Shown here piece by piece: positions 53,532-62,325 of a stretch of 64,000 bases of DNA. The stretch lies in assembly GCF_032401055.1 (NCBI RefSeq), contig NZ_CP135529.1:248001-312000 (forward strand), given 5' to 3'. The stretch comes from Tardiphaga sp. 709. GTDB lineage: Bacteria; Pseudomonadota; Alphaproteobacteria; Rhizobiales; Xanthobacteraceae. The notes under the pieces are model-generated. The model searched no databases and was not told where the DNA came from. It saw only the letters and a list, made by a program, of their open reading frames with translations. How positions within the stretch are numbered: the first letter of the stretch is position 1; the number at the start of each line of letters is the position of its first letter. The position numbers and the translations under genes were made by a program.

Positions 53532-54980
53532 TTATTGCGCAGGCAGCACTTTTCCGGGATTCATGATGTCGTTCGGATCGAGCATCTGCTTGACGCTGCG
53601 CAAGAGTCGCAGCTCGGTGGGCTTGGTGACGCGTGCCAGCCGCTCGCGATTGGCGATGCCGATGCCGTGCTCGGCACTGATGCTGCCGCCGAGCGCGACG
53701 GTCTCTTCATCGACGATGGTGTTGATGCCGCGGATCGTGTCCTGGATCTGATCCTTCTGGTTCTGCTCGAGGCCTGGAATGATCGCGAGAATGTGGATGT
53801 TGCCGTCGCCGATATGGCCGTGCATCACGATGCGGGCATCAGGCCGATAGGCGGCGATGCGCTTCTCCACCTGCGTGACGAACGTCGCCTGCTGCGACAG
53901 GGGCACAGCGCTGTCGTGCGAGATGACGTAACCGGCCTTCTTGCTGCCTTCCGACACGCTGTGGCGGATTTTCCAGAACGCTGCGGCCTGGGTCTCGCTG
54001 GAGGCCACAAGCGCATCGGTGATCAGCTCGCGCTCATAGGCACCGCTAAGCAACGCTTCGAGCGCTGCATTCAGATCCACCGACACCAGCGTATCGACGA
54101 GTTCGATCAGCACATACCACGGCGTATCCAGCTCGAACGGGATATTCACCAGCGGCAGATTCTCGGCGATCACCTCGATCTGGCCGCGCGACATCACCTC
54201 GAAGGCGCCGATGCGGTCACCGAGTTCGGTACGTGCCTGCGCGAGCAGGTCGAGTACCGCGTCGATGCTGTTCAGCTTGGCAAAGGACACTGCCCTCGCC
54301 CGCGGCTTCGGAAACAGCTTCAGCACCGCGCCTGTGATAATGCCGAGCGTACCTTCGGCACCGATGAAGAGCTGCTTGGTGTCGAAGCCCGTGGAGTCCT
54401 TTCGCAAGGCCGTCATGCCGTCGAGGATCTCGCCATCGGGCAGCACGACTTCGAGGCCTAGCGCGAGTTCGCGTGTGGTACCGTAGCGCAACACGGCGGT
54501 GCCGCCGGCATTGGTGGAGAGATTGCCGCCGATCTGGCACGAACCTTCAGCGCCAAGGCTGAGCGGAAACAGGCGGTCGATATCGTCGGCAGCCTTCTGG
54601 ATGTCGGCGAGGATGCAGCCGGCGTCGACGGCGATGGAGTCACCGAGACGGCTGACGCTGCGGATCTTGTTGAGGCGATCGAGACGCAACACGATCATGT
54701 CGCGCTTGCCGAGCGGGGTCGCCGCGCCGCACATGCCGGTATTGCCGCCCTGCGGTACGATAGCGATGCCGGCGGCCGCGCAGGCCTTGACCACGTCGGA
54801 GACTTCCTGCGTCGAGCCGGGCTTCACGACGGCCAGCGCCTTGCCGTGATAGCGGCCGCGCCAGTCCACCACATAAGGTTCGAAATCGCCGCCGGGGCCG
54901 ATGACGTGACGGGGGTCACCGACAATGCGGGCGAGTGTTGCAAGGAATGCAGTATGGTCGGTCAATTCACTCTCCCTCAC
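53532..54980 (-). CDS. FAD-linked D-2-hydroxyacid dehydrogenase (GlcD/D2HGDH-like)
   Basis: A 482-residue flavoprotein of the VAO/PCMH type oxidising a D-2-hydroxyacid to the 2-oxoacid. FAD-binding part: VVKPGSTQEVSDVVKACAAA, IVPQGGNTGMCGAATPLGKR and SCQIGGNLSTNAGGTAVLRY. C-terminal FAD-oxidase domain with MHGHIGDGNIHILAI (metal-binding His pair) and ISAEHGIGIANRERL. D-lactate, D-2-hydroxyglutarate or a sugar-acid product could be the substrate. It overlaps the GntR gene by four bases, so regulation and enzyme are coupled. Confidence 0.92.
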   Translation of the reverse strand: MRESELTDHTAFLATLARIVGDPRHVIGPGGDFEPYVVDWRGRYHGKALAVVKPGSTQEVSDVVKACAAAGIAIVPQGGNTGMCGAATPLGKRDMIVLRLDRLNKIRSVSRLGDSIAVDAGCILADIQKAADDIDRLFPLSLGAEGSCQIGGNLSTNAGGTAVLRYGTTRELALGLEVVLPDGEILDGMTALRKDSTGFDTKQLFIGAEGTLGIITGAVLKLFPKPRARAVSFAKLNSIDAVLDLLAQARTELGDRIGAFEVMSRGQIEVIAENLPLVNIPFELDTPWYVLIELVDTLVSVDLNAALEALLSGAYERELITDALVASSETQAAAFWKIRHSVSEGSKKAGYVISHDSAVPLSQQATFVTQVEKRIAAYRPDARIVMHGHIGDGNIHILAIIPGLEQNQKDQIQDTIRGINTIVDEETVALGGSISAEHGIGIANRERLARVTKPTELRLLRSVKQMLDPNDIMNPGKVLPAQ

Positions 54981-55750
54981 CGGAACGAGAGGTCGAGCAA
55001 TCGGCCTTCGAACAGGCGATCGCGCGAGCTTTCGAGATGGAGACGCATGGCCGTGCGCGCCGCTTCGGCGTCGCGATCACGGATCGCTTCAAAAATACTG
55101 CTGTGTTCCTCGAACACCTGCTCAAGGCCGGGCCGCGGGCCCATCAGCGACAGGCCGTGCAGCTTCATGCCGACAGCGACGTGGTCCTTGAGAGCGTTCA
55201 ACGAGGTCGCGAAATAGTGGTTATTGGTCGCCTCGGACACGGCGAGATGGAAAGCATAGTCAGCGTCTTCGCGATGCTTGCGCTTCTTCGTCGCCTCGCG
55301 CAGCAGGCCGAGTGCTGCTTCCATCTTGCCGAGATTGTCGTCGCTGCGTCGGCGCGCCGCGAAATGCGCGGCATCGGATTCCATGGTGATGCGGAATTCG
55401 AAGCAGCGCTGGATATCGGCGATAGTCTCGACCCGTGCGAAGCCGAGCGGTTGTTGCTGCGCACGCATCTGCACGAAACTGCCCGCGCCCTGTCGGGACG
55501 TGATCAGGCCGTCCTCGCGCAATCGGCCAAGGGCTTCGCGCAGTACCGGGCGAGAGACATCGAACATATCAGCGAGTTCGTGCTCGCCGGGCAGCTTCTG
55601 GTCCGGTGCGTAGTCGCCATTGGCGATGCGCTGCGCGAGTTCGCCATAGACCTTGTCGACGAGCGAACCGGCGGCACCGCGTGCGGCAGCACCGCGCGGA
55701 CGCGGCACTTCAGGCAATTCAGGCAATTCAGAGGGATCAATCGGCTTCAT
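54977..55750 (-). CDS. GntR-family regulator, FadR (FCD) subfamily
   Basis: A 257-residue repressor. The winged HTH is at about residues 30-95 (VDKVYGELAQRIANGDYAPD, LADMFDVSRPVLREALGRLR) and the FCD effector domain follows (FEFRITMESDAAHFAARRRS, FHLAVSEATNNHYFATSLNA), including His residues that bind metal. A Pro-rich leader of about 27 residues precedes it. FCD members sense organic or sugar acids. It heads the minus-strand unit and faces the SDR gene across a 300-base gap that contains a candidate operator. Confidence 0.92.
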   Translation of the reverse strand: MKPIDPSELPELPEVPRPRGAAARGAAGSLVDKVYGELAQRIANGDYAPDQKLPGEHELADMFDVSRPVLREALGRLREDGLITSRQGAGSFVQMRAQQQPLGFARVETIADIQRCFEFRITMESDAAHFAARRRSDDNLGKMEAALGLLREATKKRKHREDADYAFHLAVSEATNNHYFATSLNALKDHVAVGMKLHGLSLMGPRPGLEQVFEEHSSIFEAIRDRDAEAARTAMRLHLESSRDRLFEGRLLDLSFR

Positions 55751-56054
55751 GATCGGTCAAACCGCAGCTTACAGGGATGGCGGCGGAGGTTTCGTGTGAC
55801 AGTCCGATCGCTCGGGAGCGCTGTCGCATGGAAACACTTCCTCGCCCAAAAATTTCGGCGACCATGAGAGACGGTGGCAAACTTGTCAACATGTCAATGT
55901 CGAGCGGATGGGCTACCGCGGTTCTATTGCATTGATATGTAGAGGTTAAATCGCATGATCTAATCAAATACCGTGCTGCATCGCACAATCGCTGGCAACT
56001 TGTCAGGTTGCTGAAATCGTGGTCGAACGCTCGCTCAATCGGAAAGGACCAGGC
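55751..56054. other. Divergent intergenic region of the GntR/SDR cluster
   Basis: About 300 bases with no gene of its own. It should hold the promoters of the GntR-led minus-strand unit and of the SDR-aldolase plus-strand unit. The short word aacttgtca occurs twice (about 55880 and 55997), the first copy within the pseudo-palindrome at 55883-55897. Confidence 0.5.
55883..55897. promoter_or_regulatory. Candidate operator for the FadR-type regulator
   Basis: Pseudo-palindrome ttgtcaacatgtcaa, dyad pattern TTGnCAnnnTGnCAA, 133 bases upstream of the GntR start. A partial copy (aacttgtca) occurs at about 55997. Position between the divergent units fits autoregulation plus control of the SDR gene, but the motif was found by eye only. 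Confidence 0.4.
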
Positions 56055-56819
56055 GTGACCAACGGACTGAACGGCAAGGCTATCGTGATCATCGGCGCAA
56101 GCTCCGGCATCGGCGCTGCCGTGGCGAAGAAATTCGGCGCCCTCGGTGCCAGGCTGATCGTGCACTACAACGGCAATCCGGAAGGCGCCGAGGAAGTGGT
56201 CGCGAATATCCGTGCGAGCGGTGGCACGGCCGACCTGCTCCGCGGCGACGTGTCGGAGCGCGCTGAAGCTGCGCGCGTGATCGAGGAGGCCCATGCCAAA
56301 CTCGGCCGCATCGACGTGCTGATCAACAATGCCGGCGCCATGTTCGGCCGCACTTCGATCGCCAATGCCACCGACGAACAGTATGACGACGTGGTTGATC
56401 TCAATATCGGCTCGGTGTTTTTCGCCTGCCGCAAGGTAGCGAAGATCATGGAGACGCAGCGTTCAGGCTCGATCATCAACACGACGTCGGTTGCGGCCCG
56501 CAATGGCGGCAGCGGCGGCGCCGGTCTCTATGGCTCGGCCAAGGGTTTTGTCTCGACCATCACGCGTGTGCTGGCGAAGGAGCTGGCTCCGTTCAACGTG
56601 CGCGCCAATGCGGTGGCACCGGGCGTGATCATGACGCCGTTCCACCAGCGCTATTCGACCGCGGAGCAGCTTGAAGGCGCCCGCCAGGGCATCCCGCTGG
56701 GCCGGATCGGCACGCCGGAGGATTGCGTCGGCGCCTATCAGTTCCTCGCCGACGAGACCATGAGCAGCTACATTACCGGCCAGGTCATCGAGGTGAATGG
56801 CGGGCAGATCATGCCGTGA
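56055..56819 (+). CDS. Short-chain dehydrogenase/reductase
   Basis: A 254-residue classical SDR starting at GTG 56055, six bases after ggaaagga. Motifs: VIIGASSGIGAAVAKK, INNAGAMFG, catalytic Ser in NTTSVAARNG, YxxxK as LYGSAKGF, and the end GQVIEVNGGQIMP. Same orientation as the aldolase gene 213 bases on. With the hydroxyacid dehydrogenase and the TctC proteins opposite, it likely oxidises a sugar acid or polyol-derived compound. Confidence 0.92.
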   Translation: MTNGLNGKAIVIIGASSGIGAAVAKKFGALGARLIVHYNGNPEGAEEVVANIRASGGTADLLRGDVSERAEAARVIEEAHAKLGRIDVLINNAGAMFGRTSIANATDEQYDDVVDLNIGSVFFACRKVAKIMETQRSGSIINTTSVAARNGGSGGAGLYGSAKGFVSTITRVLAKELAPFNVRANAVAPGVIMTPFHQRYSTAEQLEGARQGIPLGRIGTPEDCVGAYQFLADETMSSYITGQVIEVNGGQIMP

Positions 56820-56826
56820 GGTTCTA

Positions 56827-56975
56827 ACCTCTCCCCGCTCGCGGGGAGAGGTCGAGGCCAGCATGCGAAGCATGAAGGCCTCGGGTGAGGGGGAGTCTGC
56901 GAGTGAAGCTGAGAGTCCCCCTCACCCGTCGCGGACTTCGTCCGCGCCACCCTCTCCCCGCAAGCGGGGCGAGGG
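56827..56975. repeat. Composite palindromic repeat (acctctccccgc type)
   Basis: First a 26-base near-perfect palindrome acctctccccgc / gcggggagaggt (56827-56852), then a second arm pair cctcgggtgagggggagt / actccccctcacccg-like and a closing caccctctccccgcaagcgg hairpin to 56975. It fills most of the gap between the SDR and aldolase genes and encodes nothing. The class is widespread between genes of many Rhizobiales. Confidence 0.7.
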
Positions 56976-57032
56976 AAACACCAGCGCTTCGTTAGAAGAA
57001 CTCCTGCAACACGCACCCGAAAGAGCACAACG

Positions 57033-57932
57033 ATGACAGCTCCCTTCCCGACCGGCGTCTACTGCGCCGCGACCACACCCTTCAATGCCGACCTGTCGGT
57101 GGATCAGCGCCTGTTCACCTCCCACTGCCAGCGCCTGCTCGATGACGGCTGCACCGGCATCGCCATGCTCGGCACGACTGGCGAAGCCAATTCGCTGTCG
57201 TCCCGCGAGCGCATGGCGCTGCTGGACGCCGTGGTGAAGTCGGGGATCGCGCCGTCGAAGCTGCTGCCGGGCACCGGCGTTGCGTCGATCATGGAAACGG
57301 TCGAGCTCACGAAACACGCGGTTGCCAATGGCGTCGGCGCTGTCGTGATGCTGCCGCCGTTCTACTACAAGGGCGTGTCCGATGATGGCATCGTCGATGC
57401 CTATACGGCTGTGATCGAGCGCGTCGCCGATCCGCGCCTGCGCGTCGTGCTCTATCACATCCCGCAGATGTCGGCGGTGCCGATCTCGCTCGACGTCATC
57501 GATCGGTTGCGCAAGCGCTTCCCGGAAATCGTAGTCGGCATCAAGGATTCCGCGGGCGAGTTCGCCAATATGAGCGCCATCGTCGATCGCTTCCCGGGTT
57601 TCTCGGTGCTGGTTGGCGCCGATCCCCTGATGCTCAAGCTACTGCCGATGGGCGGCGCCGGCTGCATCACGGCGGCGTCGAACCTTGTCGGCCGTGAACT
57701 TGCCACCGTATTCAACGGCTTCAACGACCCAGCAAAACAGGCTGAAGTCACCGCCGCGCAGGACCGGATCGTGGCGACGCGCAATGCGGTGTCCACTTAT
57801 GTGCAGCTTCCCTCGCTGAAGGTGCTGCTGGCGAAGCGCGACAACAATGACAACTGGCTGCGGGTGCGGCCGCCGCTGACCGGCCTCGGCGCTGCTGAAG
57901 CTGCCAAGGTCCGCGAGTCGCTGTCCGTCTAG
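57033..57932 (+). CDS. Dihydrodipicolinate synthase/N-acetylneuraminate lyase family protein
   Basis: A 299-residue pyruvate-type class I aldolase. The Schiff-base lysine is Lys171 in VVGIKDSAG, with Tyr141 in VLYHIPQ and the GTTGE motif at 47-51. Neighbours (SDR, FAD-linked hydroxyacid dehydrogenase, TctC proteins) point to a catabolic member such as a 2-keto-3-deoxy-acid aldolase or dehydratase, rather than the lysine biosynthesis enzyme. The 3' end overlaps the convergent queC by four bases. Confidence 0.9.
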   Translation: MTAPFPTGVYCAATTPFNADLSVDQRLFTSHCQRLLDDGCTGIAMLGTTGEANSLSSRERMALLDAVVKSGIAPSKLLPGTGVASIMETVELTKHAVANGVGAVVMLPPFYYKGVSDDGIVDAYTAVIERVADPRLRVVLYHIPQMSAVPISLDVIDRLRKRFPEIVVGIKDSAGEFANMSAIVDRFPGFSVLVGADPLMLKLLPMGGAGCITAASNLVGRELATVFNGFNDPAKQAEVTAAQDRIVATRNAVSTYVQLPSLKVLLAKRDNNDNWLRVRPPLTGLGAAEAAKVRESLSV

Positions 57933-58645
57933 ACAGCCGTGGCTGCGAATGCGCGCCAGCCTTTGGCGCGCAGTTCGCAGGCCGGGCATTTGCCGCAGCC
58001 ATAGCCCCAGTCGTGCAGCGACCCTCGTTCGCCGAGATAGCAGGTGTGCGAGTGTTCGCGGATCAGGTCGACGAGGCCCTGCCCGCCAAGCTCATGCGCC
58101 AGCGCCCAGGTCGCCGCCTTGTCGCGCCACATCAGCGGTGTGTGCAGCGTGAAATTCTTGGCCATGCCGAGATTGAGCGCCTGCTGCAGCGCCTTGATGG
58201 TGTCGTCGCGGCAGTCGGGATAGCCGGAGTAATCCGTCTCGCACATGCCGCCGATGATGTGGATGATGCCGCGTCGATAGGCCAGCGCTGCGGCGAATGT
58301 CAGGAACACCAGATTGCGGCCGGGCACGAACGTATTGGGCAGCCCGTCGGCGCCCATCTCGATGGCGACGTCGCGCGTCAGCGCGGTATCGGAGATCGCT
58401 GACAGCGTCGGGATATCCAGCGTGTGGCTGTCGCCAAGTTTGGTGGCCCAGTCGGCATTTAATGCCTTCACACCGGCCAGCAGCTTGTCGCGGCTATCGA
58501 GCTCGATGGCATGGCGCTGGCCGTAAGCGAAGCCGAGCATCTCGACGCGTTTGAAGCGCGCCAGCGCCCAGGCCAGACAGGTTGCGGAATCCTGGCCGCC
58601 GGAGAACAGCACCAGCGCGGTTTGATCTGGGAAAGTGTCGCTCAT
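57929..58645 (-). CDS. queC: 7-cyano-7-deazaguanine synthase
   Basis: Makes preQ0 from 7-carboxy-7-deazaguanine for queuosine. 238 residues from [20 protein letters not shown]; the PP-loop [12 protein letters not shown], the [10 protein letters not shown] motif, [15 protein letters not shown], and a zinc site from [10 protein letters not shown] and [12 protein letters not shown]. The ATG at 58645 is preferred over upstream in-frame starts because of the family start. No other que genes are adjacent. Confidence 0.96.
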   Translation of the reverse strand: MSDTFPDQTALVLFSGGQDSATCLAWALARFKRVEMLGFAYGQRHAIELDSRDKLLAGVKALNADWATKLGDSHTLDIPTLSAISDTALTRDVAIEMGADGLPNTFVPGRNLVFLTFAAALAYRRGIIHIIGGMCETDYSGYPDCRDDTIKALQQALNLGMAKNFTLHTPLMWRDKAATWALAHELGGQGLVDLIREHSHTCYLGERGSLHDWGYGCGKCPACELRAKGWRAFAATAV

Positions 58646-58764
58646 GGGCTGCAGATAGCACTCCCCAGAGCTGTGTGAAAGACAGGCAAAACCAGGCATT
58701 TCCGCTGGGCCACGCCGCCGTCCTGCGGCATAGCAAAGGCTCCTGCTGTGAAACTTGGTGCCTC

Positions 58765-59580
58765 ATGACCCCTTCCCGCGATATCGCCGGCCTGATCGAG
58801 ATCATGGCCCAGTTGCGCACGCCCGTGACGGGCTGCCCATGGGATCTGGAGCAGGATTTCGCGAGTATCGCGCCCTATACGATCGAGGAAGCCTATGAGG
58901 TCGCCGATGCCGTCGCCCGACACGATCTCCATGACCTCTGCGACGAACTCGGCGATCTCCTGCTGCAGGTGGTGTTCCACGCCCGGATGGCCGAAGAGCA
59001 GAACGCATTCGCGTTCGGCGACGTCGTGGAGGCGATCACCCGCAAGATGATCCGCCGGCATCCGCATGTATTCGCCGACAAGGACGGCAACCTGACGCTT
59101 GGCCATGTGAAGGGCGTCTGGGACCGCATCAAGGCCGAGGAAAAGGCTGAGCGTGCTGCGCGGCGCGGCGTGGACGTTCCGCCACCCTCCTCATTCCTGG
59201 CCAGCGTCAAGACCGGGCAACCGGCGTTGAGCCACGCCATGGAGCTGCAGACAAAAGCCTCCAGCGTCGGCTTCGACTGGAACGACCCACGCGCGGTGCT
59301 GGCGAAAATCCGCGAGGAAGCTGACGAGATTGAAGCAGCGCTCGATCGCGGCGACCAGAGCGAAGTGGCAGCCGAGACCGGCGATCTGATGTTCGCGCTG
59401 GTCAATCTCGCGCGGCATGTGAAGGCCGATCCGGAGCTGGCGCTCCGCGGCACCAATGCGAAATTCGAACGGCGCTTCGGCTATATCGAACGGGCGCTCG
59501 CGACGAAGGGAAGCTCGCTGCAGGAGGCGTCGCTCGAACAGATGGATGCGCTGTGGAACGAGGCGAAGGGCGCGGAGTAG
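58765..59580 (+). CDS. mazG: Nucleoside triphosphate pyrophosphohydrolase
   Basis: A 271-residue MazG with two MazG domains that hydrolyses NTPs to NMP and PPi, removing aberrant nucleotides. First domain: CPWDLEQDFASIAPYTIEEA, YEVADAV, LCDELGDLLLQVVFHARMAE with the EExxE and ExxD metal sites. Second domain: SVGFDWNDPRAVLAKIREEA, DEIEAAL, VAAETGDLMFALVNLARHVK. ATG 58765 gives the family start. It is convergent with hflX, four bases apart. Confidence 0.95.
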   Translation: MTPSRDIAGLIEIMAQLRTPVTGCPWDLEQDFASIAPYTIEEAYEVADAVARHDLHDLCDELGDLLLQVVFHARMAEEQNAFAFGDVVEAITRKMIRRHPHVFADKDGNLTLGHVKGVWDRIKAEEKAERAARRGVDVPPPSSFLASVKTGQPALSHAMELQTKASSVGFDWNDPRAVLAKIREEADEIEAALDRGDQSEVAAETGDLMFALVNLARHVKADPELALRGTNAKFERRFGYIERALATKGSSLQEASLEQMDALWNEAKGAE

Positions 59581-59583
59581 CCG

Positions 59584-60966
59584 TCAGTAGTCCACGGGAT
59601 GCAACACCGCGCCGTATTTGCTGATCACCACATCGCGCTTCGTCTCATCGACGCGCACCACCATGTCAAAATGCCCGTCGTGAAGCTCCTTCACGAGAAT
59701 CTCGGCATTGCGATGTAGCCAGCTCACGCCGGCGCCATCGGCGGCATCTATTTGCAGATCCAGCGTCACGCGTGCCGCGGCAAGCCGCTCCTCGATGGCG
59801 TTGAGCAGCGCATCGATGCCCTCGCCTGTCTCTGCCGAGACCATGAAACACGGCTTCTCGGGCGGACGGCGGGCAGCGATATTGGCGAGGTTCTCGCGCT
59901 CGTCCGGCGAGAAACGATCGATCTTGTTCCAGACTTCGAGGATGCGTGCCGATGCATCGGTATCGATGCCGAGCTGGCGCAAAACCTTGTCGACGTCGCT
60001 CTGCTGCGCGTCGGCGTCTTCGTGCGAGATGTCGCGAACATGCAGGATGATGTCGGCTTCCAGCACCTCTTCCAGCGTCGCGCGGAAGGCCGCCACGAGC
60101 TGGGTCGGCAGATTGGAGATGAAGCCCACCGTGTCCGACAGCATCGCCTTGCCGCCATGCGGCAGCGTGAGCGCACGCAGCGTCGGATCGAGGGTCGCGA
60201 ACAACATATCCTCGGCCTGCACGTCGGCGCGGGTCAGGCGGTTGAACAGCGTCGACTTGCCGGCATTGGTGTAGCCGACGAGAGCGACGACGCGATACGG
60301 CACGCGCTGGCGACCGGCGCGATGCAGGCGCCGCGTCGCCTGCACTTTCCTGAGATCGGCCTCTAACCGCGCGATGCGGTCGCCGATCATGCGGCGATCG
60401 GCCTCGATCTGGGTTTCGCCGGGGCCGCCCATGAAGCCGAAGCCGCCGCGCTGGCGCTCCAGATGGGTCCACGACCGGACCAGACGGCTGCGCTGATAAT
60501 TGAGATGCGCAAGCTCGACCTGCAGCGTGCCTTCCTTGGTCTTGGCGCGGCGGCCGAAGATTTCGAGGATGAGGCCGGTGCGGTCGAGCACCTTGGCCTT
60601 CAGTTCCTTTTCGAGATTGCGCTGCTGGATTGGCGACAGCGCGCAGTCCATCACCACGATGCCGATCTCGTTCGCCGCGATCAGGCCGGCGATCTCCTCG
60701 ACCTTGCCCTTGCCGAGATAGGTGGCCGGGCGGATCTGGCTCAGCGGCGCGGCTACGGCCTCGACCACGGTCAGGTCGATGGCGCGTGCGAGACCGACCG
60801 CCTCTTCGAGCCGGGCTTCCGTATCGCGGACATGAGAATAGGCTTGCGCGTCGGCGTCGCCCCGCCGTTCGCGCAGATAAGGACCGACCACGAGAACGCG
60901 GCCGGTCGATTCGCTGCTGGCCGAGGGTCGGTCGGCAGCATTGCCTTCGAAGCTACGAAATTCCAA
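59584..60966 (-). CDS. hflX: GTPase HflX
   Basis: Ribosome-associated GTPase of 460 residues. An N-terminal HflX domain ([56 protein letters not shown]) leads to the G domain: G1 [10 protein letters not shown] at 231-240, G3 in [12 protein letters not shown] and G4 NKID in [10 protein letters not shown]. HflX splits stalled ribosomes under stress. It lies 23 bases after hfq on the same strand, as in most Rhizobiales. Confidence 0.97.
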   Translation of the reverse strand: MEFRSFEGNAADRPSASSESTGRVLVVGPYLRERRGDADAQAYSHVRDTEARLEEAVGLARAIDLTVVEAVAAPLSQIRPATYLGKGKVEEIAGLIAANEIGIVVMDCALSPIQQRNLEKELKAKVLDRTGLILEIFGRRAKTKEGTLQVELAHLNYQRSRLVRSWTHLERQRGGFGFMGGPGETQIEADRRMIGDRIARLEADLRKVQATRRLHRAGRQRVPYRVVALVGYTNAGKSTLFNRLTRADVQAEDMLFATLDPTLRALTLPHGGKAMLSDTVGFISNLPTQLVAAFRATLEEVLEADIILHVRDISHEDADAQQSDVDKVLRQLGIDTDASARILEVWNKIDRFSPDERENLANIAARRPPEKPCFMVSAETGEGIDALLNAIEERLAAARVTLDLQIDAADGAGVSWLHRNAEILVKELHDGHFDMVVRVDETKRDVVISKYGAVLHPVDY

Positions 60967-60989
60967 TCAAGCGTCTCTCAGGAGTTCGC

Positions 60990-61235
60990 TCAAGCCGGAT
61001 CCTCGCCACCCTCAAAAAGCTGAATCGGTGCGCCCGGCATGATGGTCGAGATCGCATGCTTATACACCAGCTGCGAGTGTCCGTCGCGCCGGAGCAGAAG
61101 ACAGAAATTATCGAACCAGGTGACAATGCCCTGCAATTTGACGCCGTTCACCAGAAAGATCGTGAGCGGAGTCTTGGTCTTGCGTACGTGGTTGAGGAAG
61201 GTGTCCTGTAGATTTTGTGCGCGGTCTGCCGCCAT
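60990..61235 (-). CDS. hfq: RNA-binding protein Hfq
   Basis: Hexameric Sm-like RNA chaperone pairing small RNAs with mRNAs. 81 residues: Sm1 motif [37 protein letters not shown], and Sm2 with YKHAIST. The short acidic tail (LFEGGEDPA) is typical of alphaproteobacterial Hfq. ATG 61235 begins MAADRAQNL; upstream in-frame codons give an atypical Lys-rich extension. The 187-base gap to dat may contain its promoter. Confidence 0.97.
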   Translation of the reverse strand: MAADRAQNLQDTFLNHVRKTKTPLTIFLVNGVKLQGIVTWFDNFCLLLRRDGHSQLVYKHAISTIMPGAPIQLFEGGEDPA

Positions 61236-61422
61236 TTTTTTTAATCCCGCAGTCTGTTTTGTTGCTTTTTTTGAACCCGGCGCAGCCCTCTCCGGGGCCT
61301 TACCAAGCTGCCGCACTTTCCCCTGAGATCCCCCTCCGGGAGCGCGACGACGTGATTAGACGGCAGGCGCGCTTTTTAGGCAAGCCGGAACGCGGAATTG
61401 GTGCCTAAAAGCGCGGCAAATT

Positions 61423-62280
61423 TTATGAAATCGCTGCGAATTTATGGAATTCCTGCCTCAGGCGCGTCGCGATACCACCAGGCTTGCCGTCACCGATCGG
61501 TTTGCCATCGATATTGATGACCGGCATCACGATCTGACTCGCCGACGAGACGAAGGCTTCCGCGGCGTCATAAGCCTCTGCCGGTGTGAAGTTCCGCTCT
61601 TCCAGCTTGAGCTGCATCGAGGCCAGGACCTCGATCAGTACGGCGCGGGTGATGCCTGCGAGAATGCCTGATACGGCCGTGCGCGTAACCACCTTGCCGT
61701 CCTTGGTGACGATCCAGGCGTTGCACGACGCGCCCTCGGTGACGAAACCGTCAGCGTCGACATACCAGGCCTCATAGGCGCCCTTGTCGCGGGCTTCCTG
61801 TCGCGCCAGCACATTGGGCAGCAGACCGACAGTCTTGATGTCGACGCGCGGCCAGCGATTCTCGGCCGTGGTGATGACCTTCACGCCCTTGGCAGCAGTC
61901 GCCTGGTTCTTGGCGAAGTTGAGCGATTTCGCCGTCACGACCACGCTGGGCTTCACATCCGGCGACGGAAATCCATGATCGCGATGGGCGACGCCGCGGC
62001 TGATCTGCAGATAGACAATGCCGTAATTGATGCGATTGCGGCGAATGACTTCCTGCATCACCACCTTGAGCGATGTCAGCGGCATGGCCTCGGCGATGCG
62101 CAGCTCCCGCAATGATCTCTGCATGCGCGCAATATGGCGGGGAAAGTCGACCATCTTGCCGCCGATGATCTCGCAGACCTCGTAAATGCCATCAGCGAAT
62201 TGATAGCCGCGGTCCTCGACGTTCACGGCGGCATCGCGCAGGTTGACGTATTGACCATTCACATAGGCGATGCGCGACAT
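61423..62280 (-). CDS. dat: D-amino-acid transaminase (branched-chain aminotransferase fold)
   Basis: A 285-residue fold-type IV PLP aminotransferase. It resembles D-alanine aminotransferase: AYVNGQYVNLRDAAVNVEDR, GYQFADGIYEVCEIIGGKMV, the PLP lysine in RVDIKTVGLLPNVLARQEAR, and EAWYVDADGFVTEGASCNAW. The D-specific Arg in LQISRGVAHRDHGFP is present. It supplies D-Glu or D-Ala for the cell wall, or makes 2-oxoacids from D-amino acids. Its place between ntrX and hfq is standard in this order; 45 bases separate it from ntrX. Confidence 0.93.
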   Translation of the reverse strand: MSRIAYVNGQYVNLRDAAVNVEDRGYQFADGIYEVCEIIGGKMVDFPRHIARMQRSLRELRIAEAMPLTSLKVVMQEVIRRNRINYGIVYLQISRGVAHRDHGFPSPDVKPSVVVTAKSLNFAKNQATAAKGVKVITTAENRWPRVDIKTVGLLPNVLARQEARDKGAYEAWYVDADGFVTEGASCNAWIVTKDGKVVTRTAVSGILAGITRAVLIEVLASMQLKLEERNFTPAEAYDAAEAFVSSASQIVMPVINIDGKPIGDGKPGGIATRLRQEFHKFAAIS

Positions 62281-62325
62281 GTTCGTTCCGAGGCTTGAGT
62301 TGAAGCTTGAGGTGAGATGAGTGAT

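Noticed and set aside
55883-55897. Reading tgtcaacatgtcaa as a FixK/FNR site
   Set aside because: It lacks the TTG-N8-CAA spacing with the expected inner bases, and the genes beside it are better explained by the FadR-type regulator.
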